This document shows positions 36,512 to 45,978 of a DNA stretch of 64,000 nt, one piece after another. The position numbers and the translations under genes were made by a program. A model generated the notes under the pieces. It made no database searches and had not been told where the DNA came from. It saw only the letters and a program-made list of their open reading frames with translations. The DNA is from Allostella sp. ATCC 35155 (GTDB lineage Bacteria > Pseudomonadota > Alphaproteobacteria > ATCC43930 > Allostellaceae), in assembly GCA_006738865.1 (NCBI GenBank), contig AP019701.1, positions 2,538,001 to 2,602,000 of the forward strand. The letters are read 5' to 3'. Positions within the stretch are counted from its first letter, which is position 1, and each line of letters opens with the position of its first letter.

Positions 36512-38445
36512 CGATGCCCCCCGATCCGGCTGAAGGCAAGCTCGCGCACGCCATAGCTCGTGCCCAGCAATGCATCGGTGGCGGCCTCGATCGCCTGGGC
36601 CAGTTCGGAGGTGAGGGCGAGTGTGACGGGGTCGTCGAGATGACGGGCGGCCGCGCTCCGCACCTCCCGCAGGAGGTCGTCGCACTGCTGCTCCGCTTCC
36701 GCGGCACGCCACGACACGGCAAGGAATGCCTCGTGATCCTCCGCCGTCCCGCCATCACGCAGAATTCCGGCGATCGCCAGGGCACGGACATGATCGTGCA
36801 CGGCCTCGCAGGCCCGATTCGCCAACTGGAACAGACGGTCGCGGATCTCGCCGTTCCACCCCCGGTGGTGGCCTTCGCTGATCAACGACAGCAGGAACGC
36901 ACCCTCTTCGAGCGCATCGGCGATGTCGTCCGCGCGCTCGATGGCGCGCGTGAAAGGCACCCACCCCTGGCTCCGCTCGGCGCGCTCGCGCGAGCGCATG
37001 ACGAGCATATCCGCCTGCCGCTCCCAGCGTTTGGCGCGACGCGCAAACTCCGCCGCAGCCGCGGCCTCGCGCTCCCACCCGTAGGCCAGCGCGTCCCGGA
37101 TGCCCTCGGCCAGTTCCGAGCAGAAGGCGGCATGCTCGCTGAGCAGGCCGAACGCGTCCTGCTGGCGCCCCACATGGCGGAGCAGGAGCAGGCGGATCGA
37201 ATCCGCGATGCGCGGCAGTGGCTGCCGCTGCTCCATCGCCTCGTGGCACGCGCTCAGTGCCTCCAGCATGAAGGCGCGGGCCTGCTCCTCGCCAAGGACG
37301 GTGTCGAGCCGGTCTCCGATGCGGAAATGCTCGCTGCCGACCGCTTCCATCGCTCCGAACAGGAGTTGCGCCCCACCCGCCTCGAGCCAACCCATGTGCC
37401 CGATCCCGCTGCGGGCGCTTTCGGTCAGGAGAGCCGCCGCTCCCCGCTTGCCGAGCAGGAGGCGAAGCCGCTTGCGCGCCCGGTTCCAGTCGATGAGGAA
37501 GACGATGTGCGCGCCGAGGCGCTCGAGCGCCTGGAGCAACCCGACTTCGTCATCGCAATCGAAGACGGCAGTGCCGACCTGATAGGCGCCACCGGCGTTC
37601 AGCCCCGGCGTCGTGCGGGCGGAGACACCGGACCATGTCGCACCATCCTCTACCAGCAGCGCCTGAAAGAAGGCGAAGCGCTGCGGATGGAGATCGGAAT
37701 AGGTCAGCGAGAGGCGCAGCCCCTCAACCTGAATCACGAGCACATGGGCGTCGTTCGTGCCGATGTCGTTCTGGATCAGGAGGCGTTCGCCGTCCCGGGT
37801 CGCGGCGGTGTCCAGGCCAGGATGATCCAGCTTCAACAGCCGGGTGCGGTTCAGCCCGTGCATGAAGGCCACGACACGGGAGCGATCCGCGGGATCGAGC
37901 TGCCAGACCCGCGCGCCCTCGACCAACTCTTCGGCAATGTCGGCCGCCAGCCGGTTGATGGCCTTGTGCAGGTCCATCACGAGGATATGGAGGCTGTCGC
38001 CAACCTCCCTCCGGCCGCTCGTCAGCCTGTCGAGCTGGTGCGAGGCGATCCTGTCGGGATCGAGGTGATCGAGCCAGTCGCACCAAGTCTCGACCCGGGA
38101 CCGCAGTGGTGCCGCAGCTTCGCCGTCCAGCGGCTCGCCCATGCGCCGGAGATCAGCAGCCAGCTGCTTCGCAATCCGGTCAAACCCGTCCAGATGCAGC
38201 ACGGTCCCGTCGAGGCGGCCCGCGCCCGGCATGTCCAGCAGCCAGGGCGCCTCCAGCTGCGCGGCGGCGTATTCCCGGCGGAGGTCGGGGGCGTCCCCGT
38301 GGCCGTTCGCAGCGTGAGTCCAGGCCGCCTGCACGACGGTCAGATAGAACTTCAGACGGTCATTGGCTGCGAGCGCTGCCTTGATCTGGGCAGGACGCAG
38401 CAACTGCGTCCGGCCGAAGGCGGCGACGGCTCCGGTCTTCTCCAT
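36508..38445 (-). CDS. Uncharacterised 645-residue protein with PhoU-like C-terminus
   Basis: No named family is recognised over the full length. Residues 1-230 look helical and charged. Residues about 235-370 look like a compact alpha/beta domain (VLVIQVEGLRLSLTYSDLH, GAHIVFLIDWNRARKRL, GKRGAAALL). The C-terminal ~200 residues are helical with PhoU/DUF47-like acidic heptads (WERQADMLV, IERADDIADALEE, AEQQCDDLL), which in PhoU proteins bind metal clusters. There is no signal peptide or membrane segment, so it is probably cytoplasmic. It lies upstream of the half-PPDK gene with an ATGA overlap, which implies a joint function in phosphoryl transfer or phosphate sensing; that is an inference. 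Confidence 0.7.
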   Translation of the reverse strand: MEKTGAVAAFGRTQLLRPAQIKAALAANDRLKFYLTVVQAAWTHAANGHGDAPDLRREYAAAQLEAPWLLDMPGAGRLDGTVLHLDGFDRIAKQLAADLRRMGEPLDGEAAAPLRSRVETWCDWLDHLDPDRIASHQLDRLTSGRREVGDSLHILVMDLHKAINRLAADIAEELVEGARVWQLDPADRSRVVAFMHGLNRTRLLKLDHPGLDTAATRDGERLLIQNDIGTNDAHVLVIQVEGLRLSLTYSDLHPQRFAFFQALLVEDGATWSGVSARTTPGLNAGGAYQVGTAVFDCDDEVGLLQALERLGAHIVFLIDWNRARKRLRLLLGKRGAAALLTESARSGIGHMGWLEAGGAQLLFGAMEAVGSEHFRIGDRLDTVLGEEQARAFMLEALSACHEAMEQRQPLPRIADSIRLLLLRHVGRQQDAFGLLSEHAAFCSELAEGIRDALAYGWEREAAAAAEFARRAKRWERQADMLVMRSRERAERSQGWVPFTRAIERADDIADALEEGAFLLSLISEGHHRGWNGEIRDRLFQLANRACEAVHDHVRALAIAGILRDGGTAEDHEAFLAVSWRAAEAEQQCDDLLREVRSAAARHLDDPVTLALTSELAQAIEAATDALLGTSYGVRELAFSRIGGHR

Positions 38446-38522
38446 GCCTCAGCGATCCTGCCAGCCTGTCGCGCGCTTGTAGCCCCGGCGTGTGACGGTT
38501 CGATGGCAGGGCCGCCGTCCGG

Positions 38523-39368
38523 TCAGCCGACGCTCGCGCGTTCCGCGACGAATTCCTGGAAGGTGCCGCCGGTCGGCCGGCTGTCTCGCCATGCGGCATA
38601 GGCGCGGTTGAGGGCCCGCTTGTCCTCCAGCGATCGCCGGAACAGTTCGCGGATCGCCGGATCGCGGATGCCGAGCCCGTCCGCGGCGAGGCGGGAGAGG
38701 CAGGTCGCATAGCCCCGGTCGGCACGACGGTCCGAGTCCGGCGCGTGGCAGATCGAGCCGTCGCGCACCCGGTAGTCGTGCAGCGCCTCGGCCGTGACGG
38801 GCAGCCCGCCTGCGCGGTCGATGGCCCGAAGGTTGAACGGCAAGTCGTCGCAGAGTTCGACGTCGGCATCCCAGCCGGCCATGCAGTCGCGGCGCACCAG
38901 CGCCATGATGGGAACCGAAGTGGCGAGAAAGCCGGCAGCGTCCAGGACACGGCCTGGCTCGCCGGGCGGAAATAGGTGACCGACAAGCTCGCCCGTCGCA
39001 TCCGCGACGACGCGGACATTGTCGGCCACGGCACCCCGGGCTTCGGCCGTCGGCACCAGTTGCTCCAGGCGGCGAGGCATCCAGCTGTCGTCGGCGTCGA
39101 GCGGGGCAGCCACTCCGCCGCGCGCGGCAGCCCAGGCGGCATTGCGCGCAGCCGGCGCACCGCTCCGCGGCGCGGGCGTGCGGACATGCCGCAGGCGGCG
39201 GTCGTCGAGTCCCTCGCCGGCCAGGATCGCGCCATAGTCGCGGTCGTCGTCGGCGGCGATCACCGCCTCCCAATCGGTGAAGGTCTGATCAAGCAGGCTC
39301 CGCACGGCCCGGCCGATCGTCGCCTCCGCGTGCCAGGCGGGAATGACGACGGAGACGCGCGGCGGCAC
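38523..39368 (-). CDS. Glycosyltransferase family 2
   Basis: This 281-residue protein has a GT-A fold: VSVVIPAWHAEATIGRAVRSLLDQ at the N-terminus, ARNAAWAAARG, and the metal/nucleotide-binding PLDADD at about residue 92. GT2 enzymes transfer sugars from nucleotide donors to glycans or lipids; the substrate is unknown. There is no membrane segment. The GTG start lies 1 bp after the dnaE stop, so it may be translated from the dnaE transcript, an unusual partner for a glycosyltransferase. Confidence 0.85.
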   Translation of the reverse strand: MPPRVSVVIPAWHAEATIGRAVRSLLDQTFTDWEAVIAADDDRDYGAILAGEGLDDRRLRHVRTPAPRSGAPAARNAAWAAARGGVAAPLDADDSWMPRRLEQLVPTAEARGAVADNVRVVADATGELVGHLFPPGEPGRVLDAAGFLATSVPIMALVRRDCMAGWDADVELCDDLPFNLRAIDRAGGLPVTAEALHDYRVRDGSICHAPDSDRRADRGYATCLSRLAADGLGIRDPAIRELFRRSLEDKRALNRAYAAWRDSRPTGGTFQEFVAERASVG

Positions 39369-39369
39369 G

Positions 39370-42300
39370 TCAGATGTCCTGGACGTCGACGACCCCGACG
39401 AGGCTCTTGACCGCGGCGCGCACCTGCGGCGTCACGCGGTAGAACCCGGGCAGCGCGACCTCGACCTCCTGCACGCGGTCGACGCCGAGGACGAGGCTGA
39501 TCCGGCCCCGCCCGCCCCGGCCGGAGGCCTCCTTCTCGATCAGCCGCCGCAGGCTCTCCAGCGCCGAATCACCGCCGAGATGGATCCGCATGCCGGCCTG
39601 GGCCGAGCTGGTAGCCTTGTCCAGCGCCTCGATCTGCGCGGCACCGAGGCGGATGGTCTCGCCTTCCGCACGGGCATCCGCCGTGACGAGGAGCGGCTGC
39701 CCGCTGTCGAGCAGATCGCGGGCGACGCTCAGCACCTCGGAGAAGACCGCGATCTCGTAGAGGCCGCTCGCATCCGACATCTGGACGAAGGCGAACCGGT
39801 TGCCGCGCGCGGACGTCCGCTCGCGCTTGCCGACCACGATCCCGGCCAGCTTCACGCGGGTCGACCCGCCCATGGCGAGGCGCGCCGGCAGGTCGGCCGA
39901 GCGGATGACGCCGATGCGGTCGAGGCTCTTGCCGTAGGCGTCGAGCGGATGGTTCGAGAGATAGAAGCCGATCGCCTCGAACTCGTTCTGCAGCTTGTCG
40001 AAGAGGTTCCAGTCGGGCACATCCGGCAGGCGCCATTTCGGGGCGCCCGAGCCACCGAACAGCGTCTCCTGCCGGCTGTCGCGGTCGGCGGCGGCCGCGG
40101 CGGCCTCACGCACGACCAGTTCGGCCGCGGCCATGACCCGTGCCCGGCCGATGCCGAACCCGTCGAAGGCACCCGCCCGCGCCAGCACCTCCACCTGCTT
40201 GCGGGTGACGGCGCGCGAATCGATGCGGGCGGCGAAGTCCTCCAGGCCGGCAAAGGGCCGGTCGGCGCGGGAGGCCACCATCGCCTGCATGGCGGGGATG
40301 CCGACCCCCTTGAGGCCGGCCAGCGCATAGCGCACGCAGCCCACACCGTCCAGCCGCGTCTCGACCGAGAACTCGACCTGCGAGCCGTTGACGTCCGGCG
40401 GCAGCAGCGGGATGCCGAGGCGCGACAGCTCCTGGCGGAAGGTGGCGAGCTTGTCGGTGTTGCCGAGGTCGAGCGACATGGACGCGGCGAAGAACTCGAC
40501 CGGATAGTTCGCCTTGAGATAGGCGGTCTGGTACGCGACCAGCGCGTAGGCCGCCGCGTGCGACTTGTTGAAGCCGTAGCCGGCGAACTTCGCCACCTGG
40601 TCGAAGACGTGGCCTGCGGTCGCCTTCTCGACGCCGTTGGCGACCGCCCCGTCGACGAACGCCTGGCGCTGGGCGTCCATCTCTTCCTTGATCTTCTTGC
40701 CCATCGCGCGGCGCAGCAGGTCCGCCCCGCCGAGGCTGTAGCCCGAGAGCGTCCGGGCGATCTGCATGACCTGTTCCTGATAGATCATGATCCCGAAGGT
40801 CTCCTTCAGGATCGGCTCGATCGAGGGGTGCAGGTAGTCCGGCTTCTCCTCGCCGTGCTTGCAGGCGATGTAGCGCGGGATGTTCTCCATCGGGCCGGGG
40901 CGATAGAGCGCGACGACGGCGACGATGTCCTCGAACCGGTCGGGCCGCAGCTTGCGCAGCACGTCGCGCATGCCCTGGCTTTCCAGCTGGAACACGCCCG
41001 TCGCATCGGCCCGGCCCAGCATCTCGAAGGTCGGCCCGTCGTCGAGCGGCAGGTTGGCGAGGTCGATCGTCACCCCGCGACGGCGCAGCAACTCCTCGGC
41101 CTTGGCCAGGACGGTCAAGGTCTTGAGGCCGAGGAAGTCGAACTTCACCAGCCCGGCCGTCTCGACATACTTCATGTTGAACTGGGTGACCGGCATGTCC
41201 GACCGCGGGTCGCGGTAGAGCGGCACCAGTTCATCGAGCGGCCGGTCGCCGATGACGACGCCGGCGGCGTGGGTCGAGGCGTGGCGATAGAGGCCCTCGA
41301 GCTGCAGCGCGATGCCGATCAGGCGCGCCACCTGCTCGTCCTCGTCGCGCATCGACTGCAGCAGCGGCTCGCCGTCGATCGCCTGGCGCAGCGTCACCGG
41401 GTTGGCGGGGTTGTTCGGCACCAGCTTACAGATGCGGTCGACCTGGCCGTAGGGCATCTCCAGCACGCGGCCGACGTCGCGCAGCACGGCCCGCGCCTGC
41501 AGCTTGCCGAAGGTGATGATCTGGGCGACGCGGTCGCGGCCGTAGCGGCCCTGGACGTAGCGGATGACCTCGTCGCGCCGGTCCTGGCAGAAGTCGATGT
41601 CGAAATCCGGCATCGACACGCGCTCGGGATTGAGGAAGCGCTCGAACAGCAGGCCGTGGCGCAGCGGGTCGAGATCGGTGATGGACAGCGCCCAGGCGAC
41701 GACCGACCCGGCGCCGGAACCACGACCAGGGCCGACCGGGATCCCCTGCCGCTTGGCCCACTGGATGAAGTCCGCGACGATGAGGAAGTAGCCGGCGAAG
41801 CCCATCCGCACGATGACGTCGAGTTCGAAGTCGAGTCGCTCGCGATAGGGGCCCGGCTCCGGCTGCTCGGCCATCTGGGCCAGCCGCGCGTCGAGCCCCT
41901 GATGGGCCTGGGCGTGCAGTTCCTCCGGCTCGCCGCGGCCGCTCTCCGTCGCGAAGGGCGGCAGGATGGGCTTGCGCTTCTCCGGCATGTAGGCGCAGCG
42001 CCGCGCCACCACCAGTGTGTTGTCGATCGCCTCGGGAATGTCGGCGAAGAGTTCCCGCATCTCCTGCGCCGACTTGAAGCCATGCTCCGGGGTCAGGCGC
42101 CGACGCTGCTCGATCGATACGGTCACGCCCTCGGCGATGCAGATCAGGGCGTCGTGCGCCTCGTACATCGAGCGGTCGGCGAAATAGGCGTCGTTGGTCG
42201 CGACGAGCGGCAGGCCCGTCGCGTCGGCGAGCGCCAGCAGCTCCGGCTCGATCGCCTCCTCCGCCGCCAGCCCGTGGCGCTGCAACTCGATGTAGAGACG

Positions 42301-42813
42301 GTCGGGAAACAGCGCCCGCAGATCGTCCAGGCACTGCCGCGCGGTGTCCCGCTGGCCCTCGACCAGGAGGCGGCCGACGGGGCTGTCGGTCGCACCGACG
42401 AAGGCCAGAAGCCCGTCGGTGGCACCTGCGAGATCGGACAGGGACAGCTGGGCCTCGCGGGTGCCGTCGCTCTCCATGAAGGCGCGGCTGACGAGCCGCA
42501 GCAGGTTGGCGTAGCCGGTCTCGTCCTGGACCAGCATCACCATGCGATCCGGCGGCGGCGCGAGGCCGTTGACGGACGGCCGGCCGGCGACGCGGGTGAC
42601 GCCGAAGACGCAGCCGACGATCGGCTGCACCCCGGACGCGGCCGCCTCGGACGCGAACTCCAGCGCGCCGAAGAGGTTGCCGGTGTCCGTCACGGCGACG
42701 GCGGGCATGGCGCTCTTCACGCAGAGCTTCACCAGGTCCTTCGTCTTCAGCGCCCCCTCGGACAGCGAGTAGGCGGAATGGACGCGGAGATGGACGAAAT
42801 CGGCGTGCGACAT
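39370..42813 (-). CDS. dnaE: DNA polymerase III subunit alpha
   Basis: This 1147-residue replicative polymerase has the N-terminal PHP domain (FVHLRVHSAYSLSEGAL), the palm with catalytic Asp residues in PDFDIDFCQDRR, GPGRGSGAGS and GYGFNKSHAAAYAL, the HhH region, and a C-terminal OB fold (VKLAGIVVGKRERTSARG). It is the DnaE1 type by length. GGAGGAG lies 11 bp before the ATG. The gene is in the usual alphaproteobacterial neighbourhood of lolCD and proS, although an M20 peptidase gene intervenes. Confidence 0.98.
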   Translation of the reverse strand: MSHADFVHLRVHSAYSLSEGALKTKDLVKLCVKSAMPAVAVTDTGNLFGALEFASEAAASGVQPIVGCVFGVTRVAGRPSVNGLAPPPDRMVMLVQDETGYANLLRLVSRAFMESDGTREAQLSLSDLAGATDGLLAFVGATDSPVGRLLVEGQRDTARQCLDDLRALFPDRLYIELQRHGLAAEEAIEPELLALADATGLPLVATNDAYFADRSMYEAHDALICIAEGVTVSIEQRRRLTPEHGFKSAQEMRELFADIPEAIDNTLVVARRCAYMPEKRKPILPPFATESGRGEPEELHAQAHQGLDARLAQMAEQPEPGPYRERLDFELDVIVRMGFAGYFLIVADFIQWAKRQGIPVGPGRGSGAGSVVAWALSITDLDPLRHGLLFERFLNPERVSMPDFDIDFCQDRRDEVIRYVQGRYGRDRVAQIITFGKLQARAVLRDVGRVLEMPYGQVDRICKLVPNNPANPVTLRQAIDGEPLLQSMRDEDEQVARLIGIALQLEGLYRHASTHAAGVVIGDRPLDELVPLYRDPRSDMPVTQFNMKYVETAGLVKFDFLGLKTLTVLAKAEELLRRRGVTIDLANLPLDDGPTFEMLGRADATGVFQLESQGMRDVLRKLRPDRFEDIVAVVALYRPGPMENIPRYIACKHGEEKPDYLHPSIEPILKETFGIMIYQEQVMQIARTLSGYSLGGADLLRRAMGKKIKEEMDAQRQAFVDGAVANGVEKATAGHVFDQVAKFAGYGFNKSHAAAYALVAYQTAYLKANYPVEFFAASMSLDLGNTDKLATFRQELSRLGIPLLPPDVNGSQVEFSVETRLDGVGCVRYALAGLKGVGIPAMQAMVASRADRPFAGLEDFAARIDSRAVTRKQVEVLARAGAFDGFGIGRARVMAAAELVVREAAAAAADRDSRQETLFGGSGAPKWRLPDVPDWNLFDKLQNEFEAIGFYLSNHPLDAYGKSLDRIGVIRSADLPARLAMGGSTRVKLAGIVVGKRERTSARGNRFAFVQMSDASGLYEIAVFSEVLSVARDLLDSGQPLLVTADARAEGETIRLGAAQIEALDKATSSAQAGMRIHLGGDSALESLRRLIEKEASGRGGRGRISLVLGVDRVQEVEVALPGFYRVTPQVRAAVKSLVGVVDVQDI

Positions 42814-42887
42814 TGGGGCAGCAGCTCCTCCGGTTCCGATCCTCCGGGCGACTCACCCGGCGGGAAGGGTCGCACGGAGGCCGGCGG

Positions 42888-44033
42888 TCAGGCGAGGTCC
42901 TCGAACAGGCGCAGGACGAGGCGGGTGCGGGGTTCGAGCGACGAATAGAGCAGATGCTCGTGCTCGGCATGGGCGCCGGCGCCGAGCACACCGAGCCCGT
43001 CCAGCGTCGGCACGCCGAGGGCGGCGGCGAAGTTGCCGTCGCTGACGCCGCCGGTCGAGGTCTCGGGCAGTTCCATGCCCATGTCGGCGGCTAGGCGGCG
43101 GGCGGTCTCGTAGAGGCGGGCGACGCCCTCGTGCCGCACGAAGGGCGGCCGGTTGATGCCGCCCTCCACCGTCACGGTCACGTCCGGGCCGATGGCGCGC
43201 AGCGACCGGATGCGCTCGACCATCTCGGCCGCGGTCGCCTCGTCCGGCGCGCGCAGGTCGATCTCGGCCGTCGCCAGCGGCGGAACCACGTTGCCCTTGC
43301 CCGGGCCGCCGGCCGTCACCACCCCGACATTCGTCGTGATGCCGCGCGCGTAGTCGGTCATCGCCTCGATCCGCAGGATCTGGCGCGAGAGTTCGACGAC
43401 GGCGCTGCGCCCATGCTCATGCCCGCTGCCGGCATGGGCCGAGACGCCGGTGACCGTCATGACGAAGCGGCCCCAGGCCTTGCGACTGGTGACGACGCCG
43501 TTGCCCGTGCGCCCCGGCTCCAGCACCAGCACATACTTCGCGTCGCGGGCCGCGCGCTCGATGTGCTCGCGCGAGGTCGGGCTGCCGACCTCCTCCTCGG
43601 GGACGAAGAGGAAGGTGATCGGCAGGTTCGTCTCGCGCCCCTGCCGCACGAGATGGCGGTAGGCATAGAAGGCGAGATGGCCCCCGCCCTTCATGTCGTA
43701 GATGCCGGGGCCGTAGACGCGGTCGCCGTCGACCCGGAACGGACGGCGGCCGAGCGTGCCGATGTCCCAGACCGTGTCGAGATGCGCCAGCACCAGGATG
43801 CCCGGCCCCTCGCCGCCCCAGGGCGAGCGCGCCTCGAGCGTGTCGCCGAAGCCGTCGCGGCCGGGATGGCGAACGACCCGCATCCCGAGCTGCCCGAGCT
43901 GCGCCTCGACGCGCGAGACGAGCCGGTTGACCGCCGCGCCGTCACCGCTCGGTGTCTCGACCTCGACCCATTCGCGGATGCCGGCCAGGATTTCGTCCGG
44001 GTCGATCCGCGGCTCGTTCGCTTCAGCCGCCAT
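42888..44033 (-). CDS. M20 family metallopeptidase (carboxypeptidase G2-like)
   Basis: This 381-residue zinc peptidase has [13 protein letters not shown] (first metal His and Asp), [11 protein letters not shown] (bridging Asp), PEEEVGSP (catalytic Glu) and [16 protein letters not shown] from the dimerisation domain. It most resembles glutamate carboxypeptidases of the CPG2 group, which remove C-terminal Glu from folates or peptides. There is no signal peptide. The start overlaps the lolD stop by 11 bp, so it is part of the proS-lolC-lolD transcript; its role there is unknown. Confidence 0.88.
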   Translation of the reverse strand: MAAEANEPRIDPDEILAGIREWVEVETPSGDGAAVNRLVSRVEAQLGQLGMRVVRHPGRDGFGDTLEARSPWGGEGPGILVLAHLDTVWDIGTLGRRPFRVDGDRVYGPGIYDMKGGGHLAFYAYRHLVRQGRETNLPITFLFVPEEEVGSPTSREHIERAARDAKYVLVLEPGRTGNGVVTSRKAWGRFVMTVTGVSAHAGSGHEHGRSAVVELSRQILRIEAMTDYARGITTNVGVVTAGGPGKGNVVPPLATAEIDLRAPDEATAAEMVERIRSLRAIGPDVTVTVEGGINRPPFVRHEGVARLYETARRLAADMGMELPETSTGGVSDGNFAAALGVPTLDGLGVLGAGAHAEHEHLLYSSLEPRTRLVLRLFEDLA

Positions 44034-44727
44034 AGGGCACCAGCAATCCGTCGCGCATCTCGACCACCCGGTCCATGCGCCGCGCCAGTTCCAGATTGTG
44101 CGTCGCGACCAGCGCCGCCAGGCCGGTGTCGCGGACGAGGCCGACCAGTTCGGCCATCACGAGGTCGCCCGTCCCGTGGTCGAGGTTGCCGGTCGGCTCG
44201 TCGGCGAGAAGGACGCGGGGATCGTTGGCGAGCGCGCGCATGATCGCCACCCGCTGCTGCTCGCCGCCCGACAGGCGGGCCGGCCGGTGGCTCTCGCGCG
44301 GCAGCAGGCCGACCCGGTCGAGCAGCGCCCGCGCCCGCACGCGCGCCGCGGACCGCGCCACACCCGCCACCATCTGCGGGATCATGACGTTCTCGACGGC
44401 GGAGAACTCCGGCAGCAGGTGGTGGAACTGGTAGACGAAGCCGATCGCCTCCCGGCGCAGCCGGGTGCGCTCGCCATCGTCCATGTTCTCCGCGGCCCGG
44501 CCGTCGACGGCAACCGAACCGCCGTCCGGCTTCTCCAGGAGGCCGGCGACGTGCAGCAGCGTCGACTTGCCGGCGCCGGACGGACCGACCAGCGCCACGA
44601 TCTCGCCGGCATGGAGCGTGAGGGAGGCGCCACGCAGGACCGGCAGCGCGCCGGACGCCTGCTTGTAGGTGCGCACCACCGCGCGCAGTTCGAGCGCGAC
44701 GGTGCCGATGGTGCGGGTGCCGGTCAT
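44023..44727 (-). CDS. lolD: Lipoprotein-releasing ABC transporter ATPase LolD
   Basis: This 234-residue ABC ATPase has Walker [11 protein letters not shown]-loop [10 protein letters not shown], signature [11 protein letters not shown], Walker [13 protein letters not shown] and the H-loop ATHNLEL. LolD drives extraction of outer-membrane lipoproteins from the inner membrane to LolA. It overlaps its permease gene by 4 bp (ATGA). Confidence 0.96.
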   Translation of the reverse strand: MTGTRTIGTVALELRAVVRTYKQASGALPVLRGASLTLHAGEIVALVGPSGAGKSTLLHVAGLLEKPDGGSVAVDGRAAENMDDGERTRLRREAIGFVYQFHHLLPEFSAVENVMIPQMVAGVARSAARVRARALLDRVGLLPRESHRPARLSGGEQQRVAIMRALANDPRVLLADEPTGNLDHGTGDLVMAELVGLVRDTGLAALVATHNLELARRMDRVVEMRDGLLVPYGG

Positions 44728-45971
44728 TCGTAGCGCAGCGCCTCGACGGGATCGAGCCGGCCCGCGCGCCAGGCCGGATAGATGGTGGCCAGGAACGAGA
44801 GCACGATCCCCATGCCCAGCACCTGGGTCACCTCGCGCCAGTCGATGATCGCGGGCAGGCGCGAGAGGAAATAGACCTCGGGCGAGAAGAGCGGCGTGCC
44901 GGTCAGCGTCTGCAGCGCCTGGCGGATCGATTCGATGTTCTGGCAGAAGAGGACGCCGAGCCCGAAGCCGGCGAGCGTGCCGACGACGCCGATGCTGGCG
45001 CCGGTCAGGAAGAAGACGCGCAGGACCATGCCCCGGGTCGCGCCCATGGTGCGCAGGATGGCGATGTCCCGCCCCTTGTCCTTCACCAGCATGATCATCG
45101 ACGAGATGATGTTGAAGGCGGCGACGATGATGATCAGCGTCAGGATCAGGAACATCACGTTGCGCTCGACCTGGAGCGCGTTGACGAAGCTGGAATTGGC
45201 CTGCTGCCAGTCATAGATGCGCAGGCCCGGCCCGGCGGCCGCCACGATCTCCCGACGCAGGCGGCGGACCTGCTCGGCGTCGGTGGCGAAGACTTCGACG
45301 CCCGTCGCCGCGTTCGGCATCTGGAAGAAGAGCTGGGCTGCCTCCAGCGGCATGAAGATGTGCGAGCTGTCATACTCGAACATGCCGACGTTGAAGACGG
45401 CGACCACCTGGTAGGAGCGGATGCGCGGCAGCGTGCCCATCGGCGAGGCCATGCCCTGCGGCGCGATCAGGGTGACGCGGTCGCCGGGCAGCAGGCCGAG
45501 CTTCTGCGCCAGCCGGTAGCCGAGGACGACCGTATCCTCGCCGCCGAACTGGCCGAGGAAGCCACCCTCGATCTTCTCGGCGATGAGCTTGCGGGCCTTG
45601 AGATCGTCGGGCCGCACGCCGCGCACGATGGCGCCGGAGGCCCGGCCCTGGTTCGACGCCATCACCTGCCCCTCGACATGGGGCGTGGCGCTGACGACGC
45701 CGGGGATCTTCCGCACCGCCTCGGCCACGCGATCGAAGTCGCGGAGGTTGCCCTGCGTCGCCAGCACCGTCATGTGGCCGTTGAGGCCGAGGATGCGGCC
45801 CAGCAGTTCCTGCCGGAAGCCGTTCATCACCGACATGACGATGATCAGGGTCGCGACGCCGAGCGCGATGCCGAGAAAGGAGAAGCCGGCGATGACCGAT
45901 ATGAACCCTTCCTGCCGGCGCGACCGCAGGTAGCGGAAGGCCAGCATCCGCTCGAAGGCGGAGAAGATCAT
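44724..45971 (-). CDS. lolC: Lipoprotein-releasing ABC transporter permease LolC/E
   Basis: This 415-residue permease has an N-terminal membrane helix ([23 protein letters not shown]), a periplasmic MacB-PCD-type domain (about residues 50-265) and three C-terminal helices. The start [19 protein letters not shown] is typical. Alphaproteobacteria commonly encode one such protein acting as a homodimer in place of separate LolC and LolE. It lies 7 bp after proS. Confidence 0.95.
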   Translation of the reverse strand: MIFSAFERMLAFRYLRSRRQEGFISVIAGFSFLGIALGVATLIIVMSVMNGFRQELLGRILGLNGHMTVLATQGNLRDFDRVAEAVRKIPGVVSATPHVEGQVMASNQGRASGAIVRGVRPDDLKARKLIAEKIEGGFLGQFGGEDTVVLGYRLAQKLGLLPGDRVTLIAPQGMASPMGTLPRIRSYQVVAVFNVGMFEYDSSHIFMPLEAAQLFFQMPNAATGVEVFATDAEQVRRLRREIVAAAGPGLRIYDWQQANSSFVNALQVERNVMFLILTLIIIVAAFNIISSMIMLVKDKGRDIAILRTMGATRGMVLRVFFLTGASIGVVGTLAGFGLGVLFCQNIESIRQALQTLTGTPLFSPEVYFLSRLPAIIDWREVTQVLGMGIVLSFLATIYPAWRAGRLDPVEALRYE

Positions 45972-45978
45972 CGGACGG

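Noticed and set aside
39343-42948. A 1201-codon open frame on the plus strand
   Set aside because: It lies antisense to dnaE, whose catalytic motifs and codon pattern are clear. Long antisense frames are expected at this GC content because stop codons are rare.
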